A stretch of 64,000 nt of DNA from Protonemura montana. Its lineage: Eukaryota; Arthropoda; Insecta; Plecoptera; Nemouridae. This document shows, piece after piece, positions 35,521 through 46,318 of this stretch (position 1 is its first letter; each line of letters begins with the position of its first letter). Both the position numbers and the translations under genes were made by a program. The notes under the pieces are model-generated. The model was not told where the DNA came from. It searched no databases and worked only from the letters and a program-made list of their open reading frames with translations. The DNA lies in the NCBI GenBank assembly GCA_947568835.1, contig OX387610.1, forward strand, positions 8,581,501 to 8,645,500, written 5' to 3'.

Positions 35521-36156
35521 ATGAATTGTCTTTTGTCAAAACTATTGCTGAAGTTGTTAGGTAATTATATCAAGAATAATTGAAAAAGAAACATTCCAAG
35601 TGGATATCTGACTCGGCAACGGCACAGTGGAGGAGCCAAGAAATGAAATATCATTACCATCCGTCAAGAAAATATCCAGTGACCACATCCGCATAAGATT
35701 AGATCGACTAAAGTCATTACTACTTTGTTAATTACAGAAATAACTGTACAGCATGTACCAATTTCAATGTAAACACCTCACCTAGTCACATTTTCAATTA
35801 ACAAATTGTAGATAATATCATCAATCAAGTGGGTAGTTACGCAATGTTTGACAGGAGTTTGCTTGGTTCAGGATTTTATTTAGACTTAAGAATGAGAGGA
35901 CAATGACTTGCTGTCAAAAGATCTATTGAAAATTTGTTACCATTGCCATCTGTACATATGTTTTAATTATTTCTCGTGGTCCATTTTAGTCCATTCTTAA
36001 GTACGGACAGGTTCATTTTCTGTGGTAAGTTCTCTCGAATTTAGTCAATAAACTTGTTATTTTATATAAAATGAGACAAACTGAAATCCTAAAAACTATG
36101 TATTTTAACAAAATTTAAAAATCACCACTAATAAACATGGGCTGTTAATTGTGAAC

Positions 36157-36272
36157 TACACATTAATCTGCGTAAACCAGTCTCAAATGCATATAACCTG
36201 CGATAAATACCACAACACAACTTCTTGACACACGAAATGACTCCACCTAGCAGCATCATCCATTTGTTTATT
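36157..36272 (+). mobile_element. tRNA-SINE family 2, 3' part
   Basis: ctgcgtaaaccagtctcaaa, a decayed gagtaatc block, acacgaaatgactccaccta and gcagcatcatccattt. It may be the other end of the element that stops at 35338, separated by later insertions, because orientation and order agree. Confidence 0.65.
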
Positions 36273-36675
36273 TGTTTATTTGTGTATTTGTTTATACCAG
36301 TTTGATCGTGGACATTGTATTTGAAATTGTCTCTCAATTACAATAAGTTGTCAATAAATAAAATATACAATAACGTATAAATATACAATAAATAAAATAT
36401 AGTTACAATAATTTTATAGTATCATGTCATACATTTACAATCTAAAACTAAAATTGTATAATTCTGAAATTCTGGACAGAACATTGTTAGTTATCGTTTG
36501 GTATTTTCCAAGAAGACAGTTTAACATCAACGCTGAGACTATGATTTTAAACTTTAAATCAAATCTTTCTATCCTTAATACTAGCAATCTTTGAAATATC
36601 TCATGATAAAACGCTAGAGACAACCAAACGACCACAAAAACACGACTAGGACTACATAATGATTGATTGATTTTT
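36273..36675. other. Intergenic, nothing recognised
   Basis: Very AT-rich, with aataaatat repeats near 36350-36400. Confidence 0.45.
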
Positions 36676-36832
36676 GTATTAAACGACGCACTGTTTTGAC
36701 AATGTGCCCTGTAGCACTGGCAAAGGTGAATGAGTGGGTACGTAATGATGATGATGATGATGATAAGCCTAAACTAGCCATGAAGGAAGGAGGTTAAACC
36801 CGGTGCTGTAACTAAGCCTACTCCTGTCAAAT
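36676..36832 (-). mobile_element. 5S-derived SINE, 3' half
   Basis: Minus-orientation copy: taaacgacgcactgttttga (3' end), a GATGATGATGA run and aggttaaacccggtgct. It ends at cctgtcaaatagca without the 5S head. Confidence 0.75.
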
Positions 36833-37831
36833 AGCATAAAGTCTTCACTGCAGAACGCTTGAAGGCAAGATAACAATACTATCTCAACATATACTAATCT
36901 CCCTCTTAAGGTGAAATGGAGTATAGCTAGATAAATCAAGAAGCGCCTCGAAATTGCCTGTCGTCTGACAGTCGGTGGTCTAACGAAGGTGTGACACGCA
37001 CCTTGTACGTATTCCTTGCACGCACTGATGGTATTCGAGAGCCCGGGCACGCACTATTAGTGCGACTTGGGCTGTAGTACGTATTGGTGCGGTATGGTGC
37101 GCTCGTTTGATGTTTTACGACGCACCGTGAATGTATTACATTATTTAATGTTGATGAATAGTAAATATTTGCTTCCTTCATCTCAGGTTACCTAGTATGA
37201 TGTATTTTCCTCCGAATTCTGCTTATATTTATCTTGATTTTTCGAAACAGTACCGGAAATAGATAAAAGAACTATTTAAATGACTATCCTCTGTTCCATA
37301 TTTTCCTTCATTCCATCCTTAGCAAGTGTTTAATAGGAAAAAATAATTCCCCTCTAATTACATCCCCTTTATCTTCCCTTTCACACGACTCCTTTTATAA
37401 TGCTAGAACGCTACGCTTCTCGAATACCATTTCTAAAAACACTACTACAAGTGACACCTAGCGGCGGTTAGCTACACTTTGAAGACCCGAACAAGTTCAG
37501 ATAGAAAACACCGTACCGACTTAATTTTATTAGAAATTTATCGGTGGCGAATTTTAAAAAATCACAAGCAAAACCGACCACAACAATCAAAAAGATAAAT
37601 TAGTTAAATTGTTAAAATACTAAAATATATTTTGTATAATCTTAAACTAAACACGGTTTTCTTACATGGTTCCTTTTTATGATTTACTTTTATGTACGAA
37701 GTGTTGCCTACGCCGACCGGCGTAATTCACGGAAGTGCATAACCAGGAAACAAGAGAGGAAACTGACATAAACAAAACACAGCAAAACAACGGACGTGCA
37801 AAAACTAGTGTGCTATTTTAAGCATTTTTTT
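36833..37831. other. Intergenic, 3' of the 621-aa gene
   Basis: A CG-containing stretch at 36950-37130 with frequent gcacgca / gtgcg words, function unknown. The rest is AT-rich. Confidence 0.4.
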
Positions 37832-37837
37832 TTTATT
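37832..37837 (-). promoter_or_regulatory. Polyadenylation signal AATAAA (candidate)
   Basis: Minus-strand AATAAA about 420 nt past the stop of the 621-aa frame, in a 3' UTR-like AT-rich segment. A second TTTATT lies near 37525. Confidence 0.45.
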
Positions 37838-38254
37838 GTCTTCAGTACGCTGACAAGTCTTATAATTATAGAAAACAAAATACAATCGTAAGCCTATCGA
37901 TACAAATTTTTACAATGACAGCTAAACAAAAATACTAAAACGATAAATTATTAATAGGACTAGAATGATATATATATATTAATAGGACACGCCATTTAAA
38001 AACGAACGATAAATGCTTAAACAATTTAATCAATCAACAGTTTGTACATATTGTTGCTAAAATTTACAATTAAACGATTAATACTCTATAATAATCTGAA
38101 ACAACTTGCGCTATGATCAAGCTATTCGATTATGGTCTAGCAAAAGCCGTATATACACAACATGACCGCATTACTTTACCAACGAAAATAATTCGGTCAT
38201 AAATTCACCAACTTTTTACAACTAAAATCAACTTTTACTTTCCAAAAAGTCGCA

Positions 38255-40120
38255 TCACTGATAGTACTGAGGTGGCGGTCTCCGCCTATCTTGCTGGTAC
38301 CTTTGATTAGACTCCTCAACATTTCTAATCAATGGCATTTTATTCCAAAACCTTATCACTGGTCGCTGAATCCTCCGGTTGTCCGGCCTCCAGTTATTCG
38401 ACCACTGCCTGAACTTTTCATCATTAAAAGGTTCACCAGGAGGAAACCTCACCGAATTTACCCTCTGATCCACTTGGTAGACTTGGTCCCTATCGTTCGG
38501 AAACCTCACGAAACCGTTTCGCGGGGGCAAGTTAGGTTGTTGATATTGCAAAGGAAAGTGTTGCTGTTGAGGGTTGAAGTTGAGGTTCTCGTAAGGTCTG
38601 TAGACAGGGATAGGCGGAACTGGTTGACGGTTCAGATAGTCATCAAGGCTGAAAGGTGTGTCTGGGATCTGTTTTATTGGTTCTTCAACAAACTTTGGTG
38701 GTACGAGTTTGGAAGGGTTCAGATTGTGAACTTGAAGACTTGCACCGTTGACGTTGTCGTTTGGTTTCAAGTCGATCTCCATGATGCCTTCGCCATCTGG
38801 AAACGTGTTTCTGACCGGTTGGATGTTGATGACAGGACTGTCCACGAACTGGATTCGTTCAGAACTGGCCTCTGGAATTATATTTCGAACTGGCAGCACT
38901 TTGTCAACTTGTGACGAGCTGTTAAGTTCTAACATTGCATCCAGGTTTGCGTTGACAGTTTCTAAAAATAAATTATCTTCAGAAACATTTTCAAACATTT
39001 TGTCTCTCTCTCCGGAACCCATTTCGGGTTCTATTGGAAACTCGTCTGGGTAATCTTCTGTTGTAGTGTCTTCAACTTCATGAACGACGGTTGTCGACTC
39101 TGGCGTTTCAGTAGTTGATGATTCTTCTATTAAGTCAACAACTATGTCCTTGTCGAGAGCATTAACCTGGACCGGCTCTGAAACCAAAGCTTCAGTCGAA
39201 GATTCAACATCCTGTAACGACGTCGTAGAGGCTAAGCTTTCGTCATCTTTAACAATGTGAACGACATCTAAAATATCTCCAACTGCCTGATCATTGACTT
39301 CTAGCATCAAATGATCTCCACTTGAATTTGTAACTGCACTCATACCATCGTTCTCATCCAAAACTGGAACGTGATCCTTCTCCACAACACTAGATCCATT
39401 CACGTTAGTCACACTTTCTACCAAATCACTGTCATTGCCCACAAGCACAACCTCAGGTTCCTTTTCAACGCTACCCTCTGTCGTTACAACAATGGTCACA
39501 TTCTTACTAGGCGGCATCTCAGAAGTTGAACCCACTATCTGTAAATTAGACCCCACACTCAGCGTCTCCGTAGAGCTCAAAGACGTTGACGTTAAAGTCG
39601 TCGGTACCGAAGACGCCGTTGCGCTCGTCGTGGAAGTCTTTAAAACATCTTCAGCTACTGGTAGCTCAATGCAAGGCTCTGCTTTGGGAGGTTCCACGAG
39701 TTCACTCTTCCCTGGCTCTACGCTAAGCGGGTTACCCTGTGGTTTAGGCTTACCGTACGGGCCAACATTGTCACCAGGACCATTAGCCGGTTTCGTGCCT
39801 CCCCCAAACGGAAACGGTCCCGGTTTTTCAGCCGACCCATACATGGCATTCAACTTCTGCAACAAGAAATTCAACTGCGCTGCTTGATTGACGTGCACCA
39901 GTTTAACGCAGTTGCCAGCAGCGTCCTCCCGGTACCCGTGGGCACAACGCACTGCACTGAAGTCGGGCGCTATGAACACCGACTTGGCCATGATGCGTCT
40001 AGGTTCCTTGTGGAGCGACGTCTCGCCGGATATCAGCCAGTCGCGGCTGTATTGGCGTAGTGTTGCGGTCTGGGCGTGCGCGGCGAGGGTGGCGAAGAGA
40101 AGCAGGTGCCACAGCTTCAT
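38255..40120 (-). CDS. Secreted acidic Ser/Thr-rich protein, 621 aa, single coding exon
   Basis: A complete ATG-to-TGA frame of 1866 nt, by far the longest in the window. Residues 1-16 (MKLWHLLLFATLAAHA) are a signal peptide. Residues about 20-95 form a compact block with a Cys pair, C59-x11-C71, in the pattern CxxGYxxDxxGxC, followed by a Leu-rich stretch (AQLNFLLQKLNAMYG). A third Cys lies near 151. Residues about 100-150 are Gly/Pro-rich. About 160-400 is acidic and rich in Ser, Thr and Val, with six N-glycosylation sequons (near 208, 230, 242, 266, 379 and 401), suited to heavy O-glycosylation. About 470-621 is rich in Pro, Gln, Asn and Arg and basic, ending PPPQYYQ. There is no membrane anchor. 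Signal peptide, conserved N-terminal block and long glycosylated tail are reminiscent of insect secreted ligands such as Folded gastrulation, but I could not verify homology. The 101- to 207-aa frames on the other strand are shadows. Confidence 0.92.
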   Translation of the reverse strand: MKLWHLLLFATLAAHAQTATLRQYSRDWLISGETSLHKEPRRIMAKSVFIAPDFSAVRCAHGYREDAAGNCVKLVHVNQAAQLNFLLQKLNAMYGSAEKPGPFPFGGGTKPANGPGDNVGPYGKPKPQGNPLSVEPGKSELVEPPKAEPCIELPVAEDVLKTSTTSATASSVPTTLTSTSLSSTETLSVGSNLQIVGSTSEMPPSKNVTIVVTTEGSVEKEPEVVLVGNDSDLVESVTNVNGSSVVEKDHVPVLDENDGMSAVTNSSGDHLMLEVNDQAVGDILDVVHIVKDDESLASTTSLQDVESSTEALVSEPVQVNALDKDIVVDLIEESSTTETPESTTVVHEVEDTTTEDYPDEFPIEPEMGSGERDKMFENVSEDNLFLETVNANLDAMLELNSSSQVDKVLPVRNIIPEASSERIQFVDSPVINIQPVRNTFPDGEGIMEIDLKPNDNVNGASLQVHNLNPSKLVPPKFVEEPIKQIPDTPFSLDDYLNRQPVPPIPVYRPYENLNFNPQQQHFPLQYQQPNLPPRNGFVRFPNDRDQVYQVDQRVNSVRFPPGEPFNDEKFRQWSNNWRPDNRRIQRPVIRFWNKMPLIRNVEESNQRYQQDRRRPPPQYYQ

Positions 40121-40143
40121 CGTGGGCCATATGAGGTGGTGCG
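40121..40143 (-). promoter_or_regulatory. 5' UTR segment with splice acceptor
   Basis: On the minus strand, cttatctttccag precedes position 40143, an excellent acceptor with a pyrimidine tract, only 23 nt before the ATG. The exon therefore starts with a short piece of 5' UTR. An upstream ATG in this piece is out of frame (10 nt before the start). Confidence 0.75.
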
Positions 40144-41895
40144 CTGGAAAGATAAGGGTTGGATTAGCATGTGGGAAAGTAACAGAACAACAGCTATATC
40201 GTATTTGATCCTAAAGCGACGCAAGGGGTAAACGGTTTACTCGTTGCTTGCAGGAGTGGGTCATCTTCGGAGATAAATCCGCTTTCATTGTTAGGTTGCA
40301 GTTAAAATGTGTAAGAAAATTGGGGACAAAACAGCTTAGAATAGTAACTAGCTCCAAAAGGATTTAGGTAATGAGTGGAATCTTAAAGATTGTTTTATTA
40401 GAAAAATATTCGTTCGGTCATAATAAATTTGATGACTAAAGAATCATGATTATGAGAATGATAATCACCCTTCCAAGACCTGAATCAGCAGAGTTTTGTT
40501 CAAACAGTTTGGTTAGGGAGTTAAAAAATGTTAACAGAGGGTTAATTATGCAAACATAGATTCCCACTTGGGAAATCAATCTACGGATCTGCAGGAACTG
40601 AAAAACAATCCCTTGATCGAACTCACGGTTACCCTAGATGAATTTTTACGCAAAGTGAGCATCTAATCACATTAAAATGAGGAAAGAAAGAGGAAATTAA
40701 GGTAGCACGAGGTGAAGAAACGCAATAAGCCCTCAGGCGCGCTCAATTACTTTGAGCAACAAATTCCCTTAGAATATCAGAAAAACAAATGACGCGCCCA
40801 TGTCTAAAATTAGCAAATGAAATTTGTCTCATGCTGAACGTTAGTACCAATTCGTTCCACTAGGAAACACCATGTTCCAGCCAGTGCGCAAGTCAAGCCG
40901 CCGCCAACTGAGTCATAAGTCATGAGTCATGTCAGAAACGGAAATAAGGTTAAACTTAGCTGGAAGCGTCGCTACAATCAATTCTAATCCACGTGTCTAT
41001 TTCAAATTTGCAGACCACATATGACGTTATATTATGTTACGTTTGCATGTTTAGTCTATAGATGATTATAGGTTAGAACCAAATAATCATTGTAAAGCAA
41101 CCTTCAGACTCGGCTCTTTGTTAAGGTAATTGCGACTTTGACATTTTGAGTTTACCTTTGCATCCGGCATTTTGAACGTAATGTCAGTTTGAGCTCGGGT
41201 AATGTACGTAGAGGTAATCACGCTGGTAATTACCATGTCGTTACTTACAGTCACAAGTTCATTGCTTTCATTCATAAATTTGATTATTGGAATTTGTTCG
41301 GATAATAATATTCGGGTCCACATTTCTTTTTATTGATAATTTGCTGCATTGGTTACGTCTAAGCCGTGGCTTGATGTAATTTCCGTGCAATTATTTGATT
41401 TGCTGGAAGCGTAATTAAAATGGATTACGGCGTGAAAAATGAGAGGGAACGCTAGCGAGCTGTTTAACGAAGCAAAAGAATTGTGCAAATTTAAAGATTG
41501 CACAACAATTTGTTTGATTATATAATTAGAAGCATTATGGACTAGTTTGACTAGCGGAAACATGCTCGATAAGTGTTGTTATTTGTTGGCGCTTGGAAAA
41601 AGTTTGAGGACTAAAAATAGGTGCGACAATATCTTCGACATATTTCTCCAATAAAGTGTTATTTAGAAATGGAGTAAATATTTAAAACAAAATTAACTTC
41701 TATGAATGCAAAGATAGGGCAATGTCATCTAATATCCTCGTAAACGCATTGGAATGTTATTTAAAAATATTAAAAATACATTAACAAAATTCGTTGACAA
41801 CTTAAATAAAATTGAAATTGTATCATGGGGAAATTCAACATGAAATATTTGTTTCTTTTAAGAAGATCTTAAATTAGAAGAAACTCAAGAAATCT

Positions 41896-42215
41896 GCGTT
41901 CAGCGAGTGTACATACTTTTCCGATAGAGGAGCCACCGGTCGTTTTGTGGTGCCACGCTTGCCAACTGTCATTTTTAAAAACAATACAAATCATCTCGGC
42001 TGCTATCTGCCATTTACAACTTGCCCAAAAGCTTTTGGTACGCACGCTATTTTGTTTTTCAAGCTATTGTAAGAATTTTATCTCTAATTATAAAGTAAAA
42101 CAACCTTGAGATTATTTTGCAGCTCTAAGAAGTATTTTGAAATCCTAACACTAAAATCACTGCTAAAATGTAATTCATAAGTTGTAGCAATGCTGGGAAG
42201 ACAGTCACAGCTCTC
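41896..42215 (+). mobile_element. Dispersed element E, uninterrupted copy
   Basis: About 320 bp, with 5' block cagcgagtgtacat, ttccgataga, ccggtcgttttg and aactgtcatttttaaaaa, and 3' block ttgtaagaatttta, aagtattttgaaatcc and gtagcaatgctgggaa. It defines the unit against which the interrupted copy at 20222 is read. It has no frame and no tRNA boxes, and the ends are not defined. Confidence 0.65.
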
Positions 42216-42799
42216 GTTTTACAAAAGCAAATTATCCTCAACTACCACTATATCAAAATGTTTCAAAACTCATCAAAACAGATCCAGCCGGCCAGCTGAT
42301 TGCATCAATCTAGTCCATCTGAAGCCCTATATCTAAAATTCGAAACACTTTTACTTTAAGAGGTGAATAAACCGATTGTGTACAGACTGAGGAAGCGGAT
42401 CTTGACATGCGTCAAAACCTGGTTTCTACCACCTTGAAGAACAACAATAGGCCGTCTACAAGAAACCTCAAGATCACGGCTACACTGTTGTCCGTGGAAC
42501 ATGAACGTGTCGGTACAATTCATTATCACGCTGTCAAATGGTTCAGAGCATCATTAGGCGTAACAACGAAAGATTTAGGGATCTCATTAGGGCAGTGAGA
42601 GTGACTAATCGAATAAATATTTTCCGAGGTCATGTCAGGGGAAAACTCTTGAGGAAACTCATTACCTTTGATACCGTCACACGGTGATGGATTTTCGTAA
42701 TTTTCTTTGATTTATCCCGGCAATTTATTAGTCACACCGTAGAAAATTTGAAATTTTACTGGCTTTAAATTCATTTCTAATTTACAGTTAAACTAACTC

Positions 42800-43243
42800 G
42801 TGTGTTTAGCGACGCATTGTTTTGATAACACCAATCTTGTGGCTCTAGTCTGATGGCGTCGATGAATGTATGGGCAGTGCAGTTAAGAAAGTTGAGAAAC
42901 ATAACCTAGCCAAAATAGGAGGAAGGTATATCCAGAGCCGGGACATAACCTAGAAGAGCACCAGATTAGAGACCACTGGATTAACGTACCGTCTGAAGGA
43001 ACAACAGGATTCTTCCAGAAATCAATTCTGACTTGATATTCATAAGAAAGGCATGTAAAGGTAGGATATTAATCTCTCCAGCCTCCACCTCTCCAACCTC
43101 TCTTCCGAAAAAATAGGTCTTGAACGCGATGGTTGTACATCCAAAGCTTGGCCCTTAACAGTGCTTCTTAACTTCGCTGATATTACCAGAACAGAAGTTT
43201 CCAATATATTAAACCGTTCTGTTGTCACCAATCCAATACCGGA
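42800..43243 (-). mobile_element. 5S-derived SINE, diverged copy
   Basis: Minus orientation. The plus strand starts with the 3' end (gtgtttagcgacgcattgtt), then tggcgtcgatgaatg, a disturbed middle, the hairpin core region (ttaacgtaccgtctgaagg), ctccaacctctcttcc, and finally a remnant of 5S box C (gtcaccaatccaatacc, 43225-43241). It lies directly next to another copy in the same orientation. Confidence 0.75.
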
Positions 43244-43249
43244 TTGATT

Positions 43250-43640
43250 AATTTGTGGTGTTTAGCGACGCACTGTTTTGACAACTGGCCCTTAACCCTT
43301 ACTGGTTTAATTGCGTCGATAAATGAGTGGATGATGATGATGATGATGATGAGGATGATGATGAACATAACCTAGCCTAGAAGGGATGAGGGGAAACCCG
43401 GCGCCGGTAAGTAGCCTCCTCTTGTCGACGAGCAGCTAGGGGACCACCGGCTTAACGTCCCCTCCGAAGGACGGAACAACAGGATTCATCCCCAAATCCA
43501 TGTTGTCGAGAGGTTGATAAGCAAGGCGAATAAAGTTTCTGTACTAACTTTCATCCCTCAAACCTCTCTCCCGAGCATAACTGGTCATGCGTATGATGGT
43601 CACCCATCCAATACCTGACCCAGCGCAGTGTTGCTGAAAT
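43250..43640 (-). mobile_element. 5S-derived SINE, near full length
   Basis: Best-preserved copy, in minus orientation. Read on the minus strand: 5S part (gcaacactgcgctgggtcag then gtattggatgggtgaccatc, 43602-43635), linker gcatgaccagttatgctcgg, gagagaggtttgagggatg, cttgcttatcaacctctcga, the hairpin core ccgtccttcggaggggacg, ttaagccggtggtcccc, ggcgccgggtttcccctc, aggctaggttatgttcatc, a (CAT)n run, and ttgtcaaaacagtgcgtcgc with the family end taaacaccacaaat. The SINE body is about 300 bp. The internal promoter elements of 5S rRNA (box A and box C) are intact enough to be recognised. Confidence 0.9.
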
Positions 43641-44120
43641 TCAATGCACACATGAGCGTTCTGGAAGCTAACTCATTTGAAACTAACAAAAAGGCGACAG
43701 TATCGAACTTCAACTGTCTTTTAAGAGTCGTGATGCCCCCTGTCCTGTGACTGTACATTTAATTCGTGTCCCATTCAATGCACGACACGAACCAACTTGT
43801 CGTGGAAAACATTACACGACTGTCGTGAACCGCCAACAACAAACGATGCAATGGTCACGATGAGAGACGCATGCTAATTGAGGTTATTCGATAATACTTT
43901 CAGTTTTTGCATCGTGATCACTATAAGCGATGAGGACACACCTTAGAAGGTGGTAGCGAGCAGTGGGTGCGTTAGGACATGTGTTTGTTTCGTTGATGAG
44001 GAGCTAAGTTAATAGGTATGGCACCCAGATTGAAATTTAAAAGTTTTTGATTGTCTTTTAAGAATAGATTATTACTTTGGTTTTAACTTAAAAGCGCTAG
44101 ATTAAAAAAAAAAAATAGTT

Positions 44121-44425
44121 TTGAATCTGGCCGAACTGTTTGGCGTGTTGGAAACACCGGTTTTCGTGATACCACGTTAAGCAACACTGCGCTGGGTCGG
44201 GTATTGGATTGGTGACCACCGAACGGTTTGGCGTTTTGGAAACACCCGTACACGTGATATCACTGTAGTTAAGCAACACTGCATTGGGTCGGGTATTGAC
44301 TGGGTGACCACCGAACTGTTTGGCGTGTTGGAAACACCGGTTTTCGTGATACCACGTTAAGCAACACTGCGCTGGGTCGGGTATTAGATTGGTAACCATC
44401 ATAATCATTGCCAGTTCTGCTCTAG
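44121..44425 (+). repeat. Tandem trimer of 5S-like heads
   Basis: Three consecutive units of about 88-92 bp start near 44131, 44219 and 44311. Each has gaaacaccggttttcgtga or gaaacacccgtacacgtga, a degenerate gataccac, gttaagcaacactgc, gggtcgggtattg and ggtgaccacc followed by gaacGgtttggcg. This corresponds to roughly nucleotides 25-95 of eukaryotic 5S rRNA. It ends in the SINE linker (ccatcataatcattgccagttctg) and then loses similarity, so no body follows. It is not a functional 5S gene because both 5S ends are missing. Confidence 0.85.
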
Positions 44426-46123
44426 ATTTAACAACAGACTTGTCACTGGTGGCTTGAGCTAGTACTATTACAATTTTCTAATGGATTATTTTTCTACATC
44501 ACTGTATTGGCTTCTGCACAATATCAGACATAGCATGTAGATGACTCAAAGGAAATAACCTATACGAATGAAAACCAGTTTTCAAACTTATTATTCCTTA
44601 TAGTTGGTTTAACTGAGTGATTCATAACCGATTGTTGCTATGAGATATTATAGATTTGCAGGTTTGCATTAGATTTTTGCAACAGAGCACCATTTTACTA
44701 CTATTATAATATGACTGGACCTTCCACCTGTAGACACTTCATTTTTCACCAATTCACCAATTTTCTGGCACTTAATTTTCCTTGTCATTAACATAATACA
44801 AAGACTATATATCCGTTTGAGACCCATTTTTAATGATTTTACCCGCGGGAATGATGGGCCTTTAGCATCTGAAGATCTAAGCAATCCACCACTGCTATGT
44901 CTTGAGCTAAGATGCATTTTATTACAATCAATGCAATGAAGTGGAAAAAGTTACTGTGGACATTTCAAATTATCGCAGTGCGGTAAACAGCTGGGTCACC
45001 TCTGTCATATGTGACCTAACCCTGCTCTCAACGAGAAATACACTTTATCTGCTATTTTCAAATAAATACTGTAAGTGTAATTAATAAATACACTACCATG
45101 ACTTTATCTAGAAAACAATCATCAGAGTGGTACTGTCTTGCGTTCGAATCACGTTCGGCTATTGAGACAAATAATATACATACATTTGTAACCACTCGGT
45201 CTCGATGAAAAGTAACGGTAATTTCAGAAACATAACATGACTAGAAATGTACACCAAATGACAATGTCTTACGAGCAAACGAAGTTGAATCCCACTCATC
45301 TACATCGACGTCTTCTGTGAAAAAAACTCGAAGCCTGGACTGTCTGTCTGTGAAGCGGTCAAGGAGGTAGGATTTTGGTTTCAAGTAGAACTGATTAAAA
45401 TCGTCACCGAATTGATGTAATTAGCAACGATTTCTTTTGATTGTTAAGTGTTTTTCAGTTGCAATCAGAGGCTATTGTTCTGAGCCTGGTGCGTAAGATC
45501 TGACGAAGAAAATTTCTAGAAAAGATGATGAAGGCTGAAGAAAATTTACATTTTTTTTTAGCTAAAGTGACTGAAAGGTGTTTTTTTTTTTATATTCATG
45601 AGTAACTGAGCTTTGTTAAGTGAATGTACATATAATTTGTTTTAATCGTAAAACCAACTGCGAGGATAAAATTCTACTAGTTACTTATTGCTTTGTTTTG
45701 AATTAGGCACTGCTATCCGAATTGGATAAGTATTTGAGTACGGTTTGCAAATAAATTCATGCAAGCTGCATCAGATGGATATCCTGGCACAAGCTGGCAT
45801 TGTGACCAGTAAGAAGCTATACGTTTCTTATGTCAACACTCTGGAGAAAGTATTTGCCATCCTATTTCTAGCCAGAGAAAGAATCAGCGATACGTGATCT
45901 TTCACAATGTATAATTTCTCCTGGTGGTCGATCAGAAATTGCCAAGTCAAGTGTTGAATTTCAATAACCTAATGAAAAAAATGCATTACCAATTACATTG
46001 CTCTTGCAGTATTCTTAATTTAATAGTACAGTCTTCGTTAAACTTCAATCTACCGTTTTTTATATTGTGTTTGATTTTTGAGTTATTTTCTAATAATTCG
46101 GTCACTCAAAAAAAAAATCTTTA

Positions 46124-46318
46124 TGATGGTTTTTAGACTCATGTCTACTTGATTTATGCTTAGCACTAGTTTTAACAAAAACTATTTGAAATAGGTTTTG
46201 AATGCTAAGTAAAGGACAACTAAATTTCCCGATGTTTTGTAACATGTACTAGAGTTACTTCTTCAAGAGTTGGCATTCAAAACCCATTTCAAATAGTTTT
46301 TGTTAAAAAAAATCTTGC
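46124..46318. mobile_element. Foldback element copy
   Basis: The left arm runs ggtttttagactcatgtcta, cttgatttatgcttagcact, aacaaaaactatttgaaata and ggttttgaatgctaagtaaa. The right arm is short: ggcattcaaaacccatttca then aatagtttttgtta. The inner loop gttacttcttcaagag is shared with the copy at 54603. Confidence 0.8.

Noticed and set aside
38291-40208. Plus-strand frames of 101-207 aa
   Set aside because: They are antisense shadows of the 621-aa coding exon, which has the signal peptide, sequons and a clean acceptor.
44121-44425. 5S rRNA gene cluster
   Set aside because: Only about nucleotides 25-95 of 5S are represented, both ends are missing, and no T-run terminator follows at the 5S position. 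It is a SINE head multimer.
44669-44917. 82-aa minus-strand frame (MHLSSRHSSGGLL...)
   Set aside because: Slightly protein-like at the N terminus, but no signal, domain or splice context could be identified.
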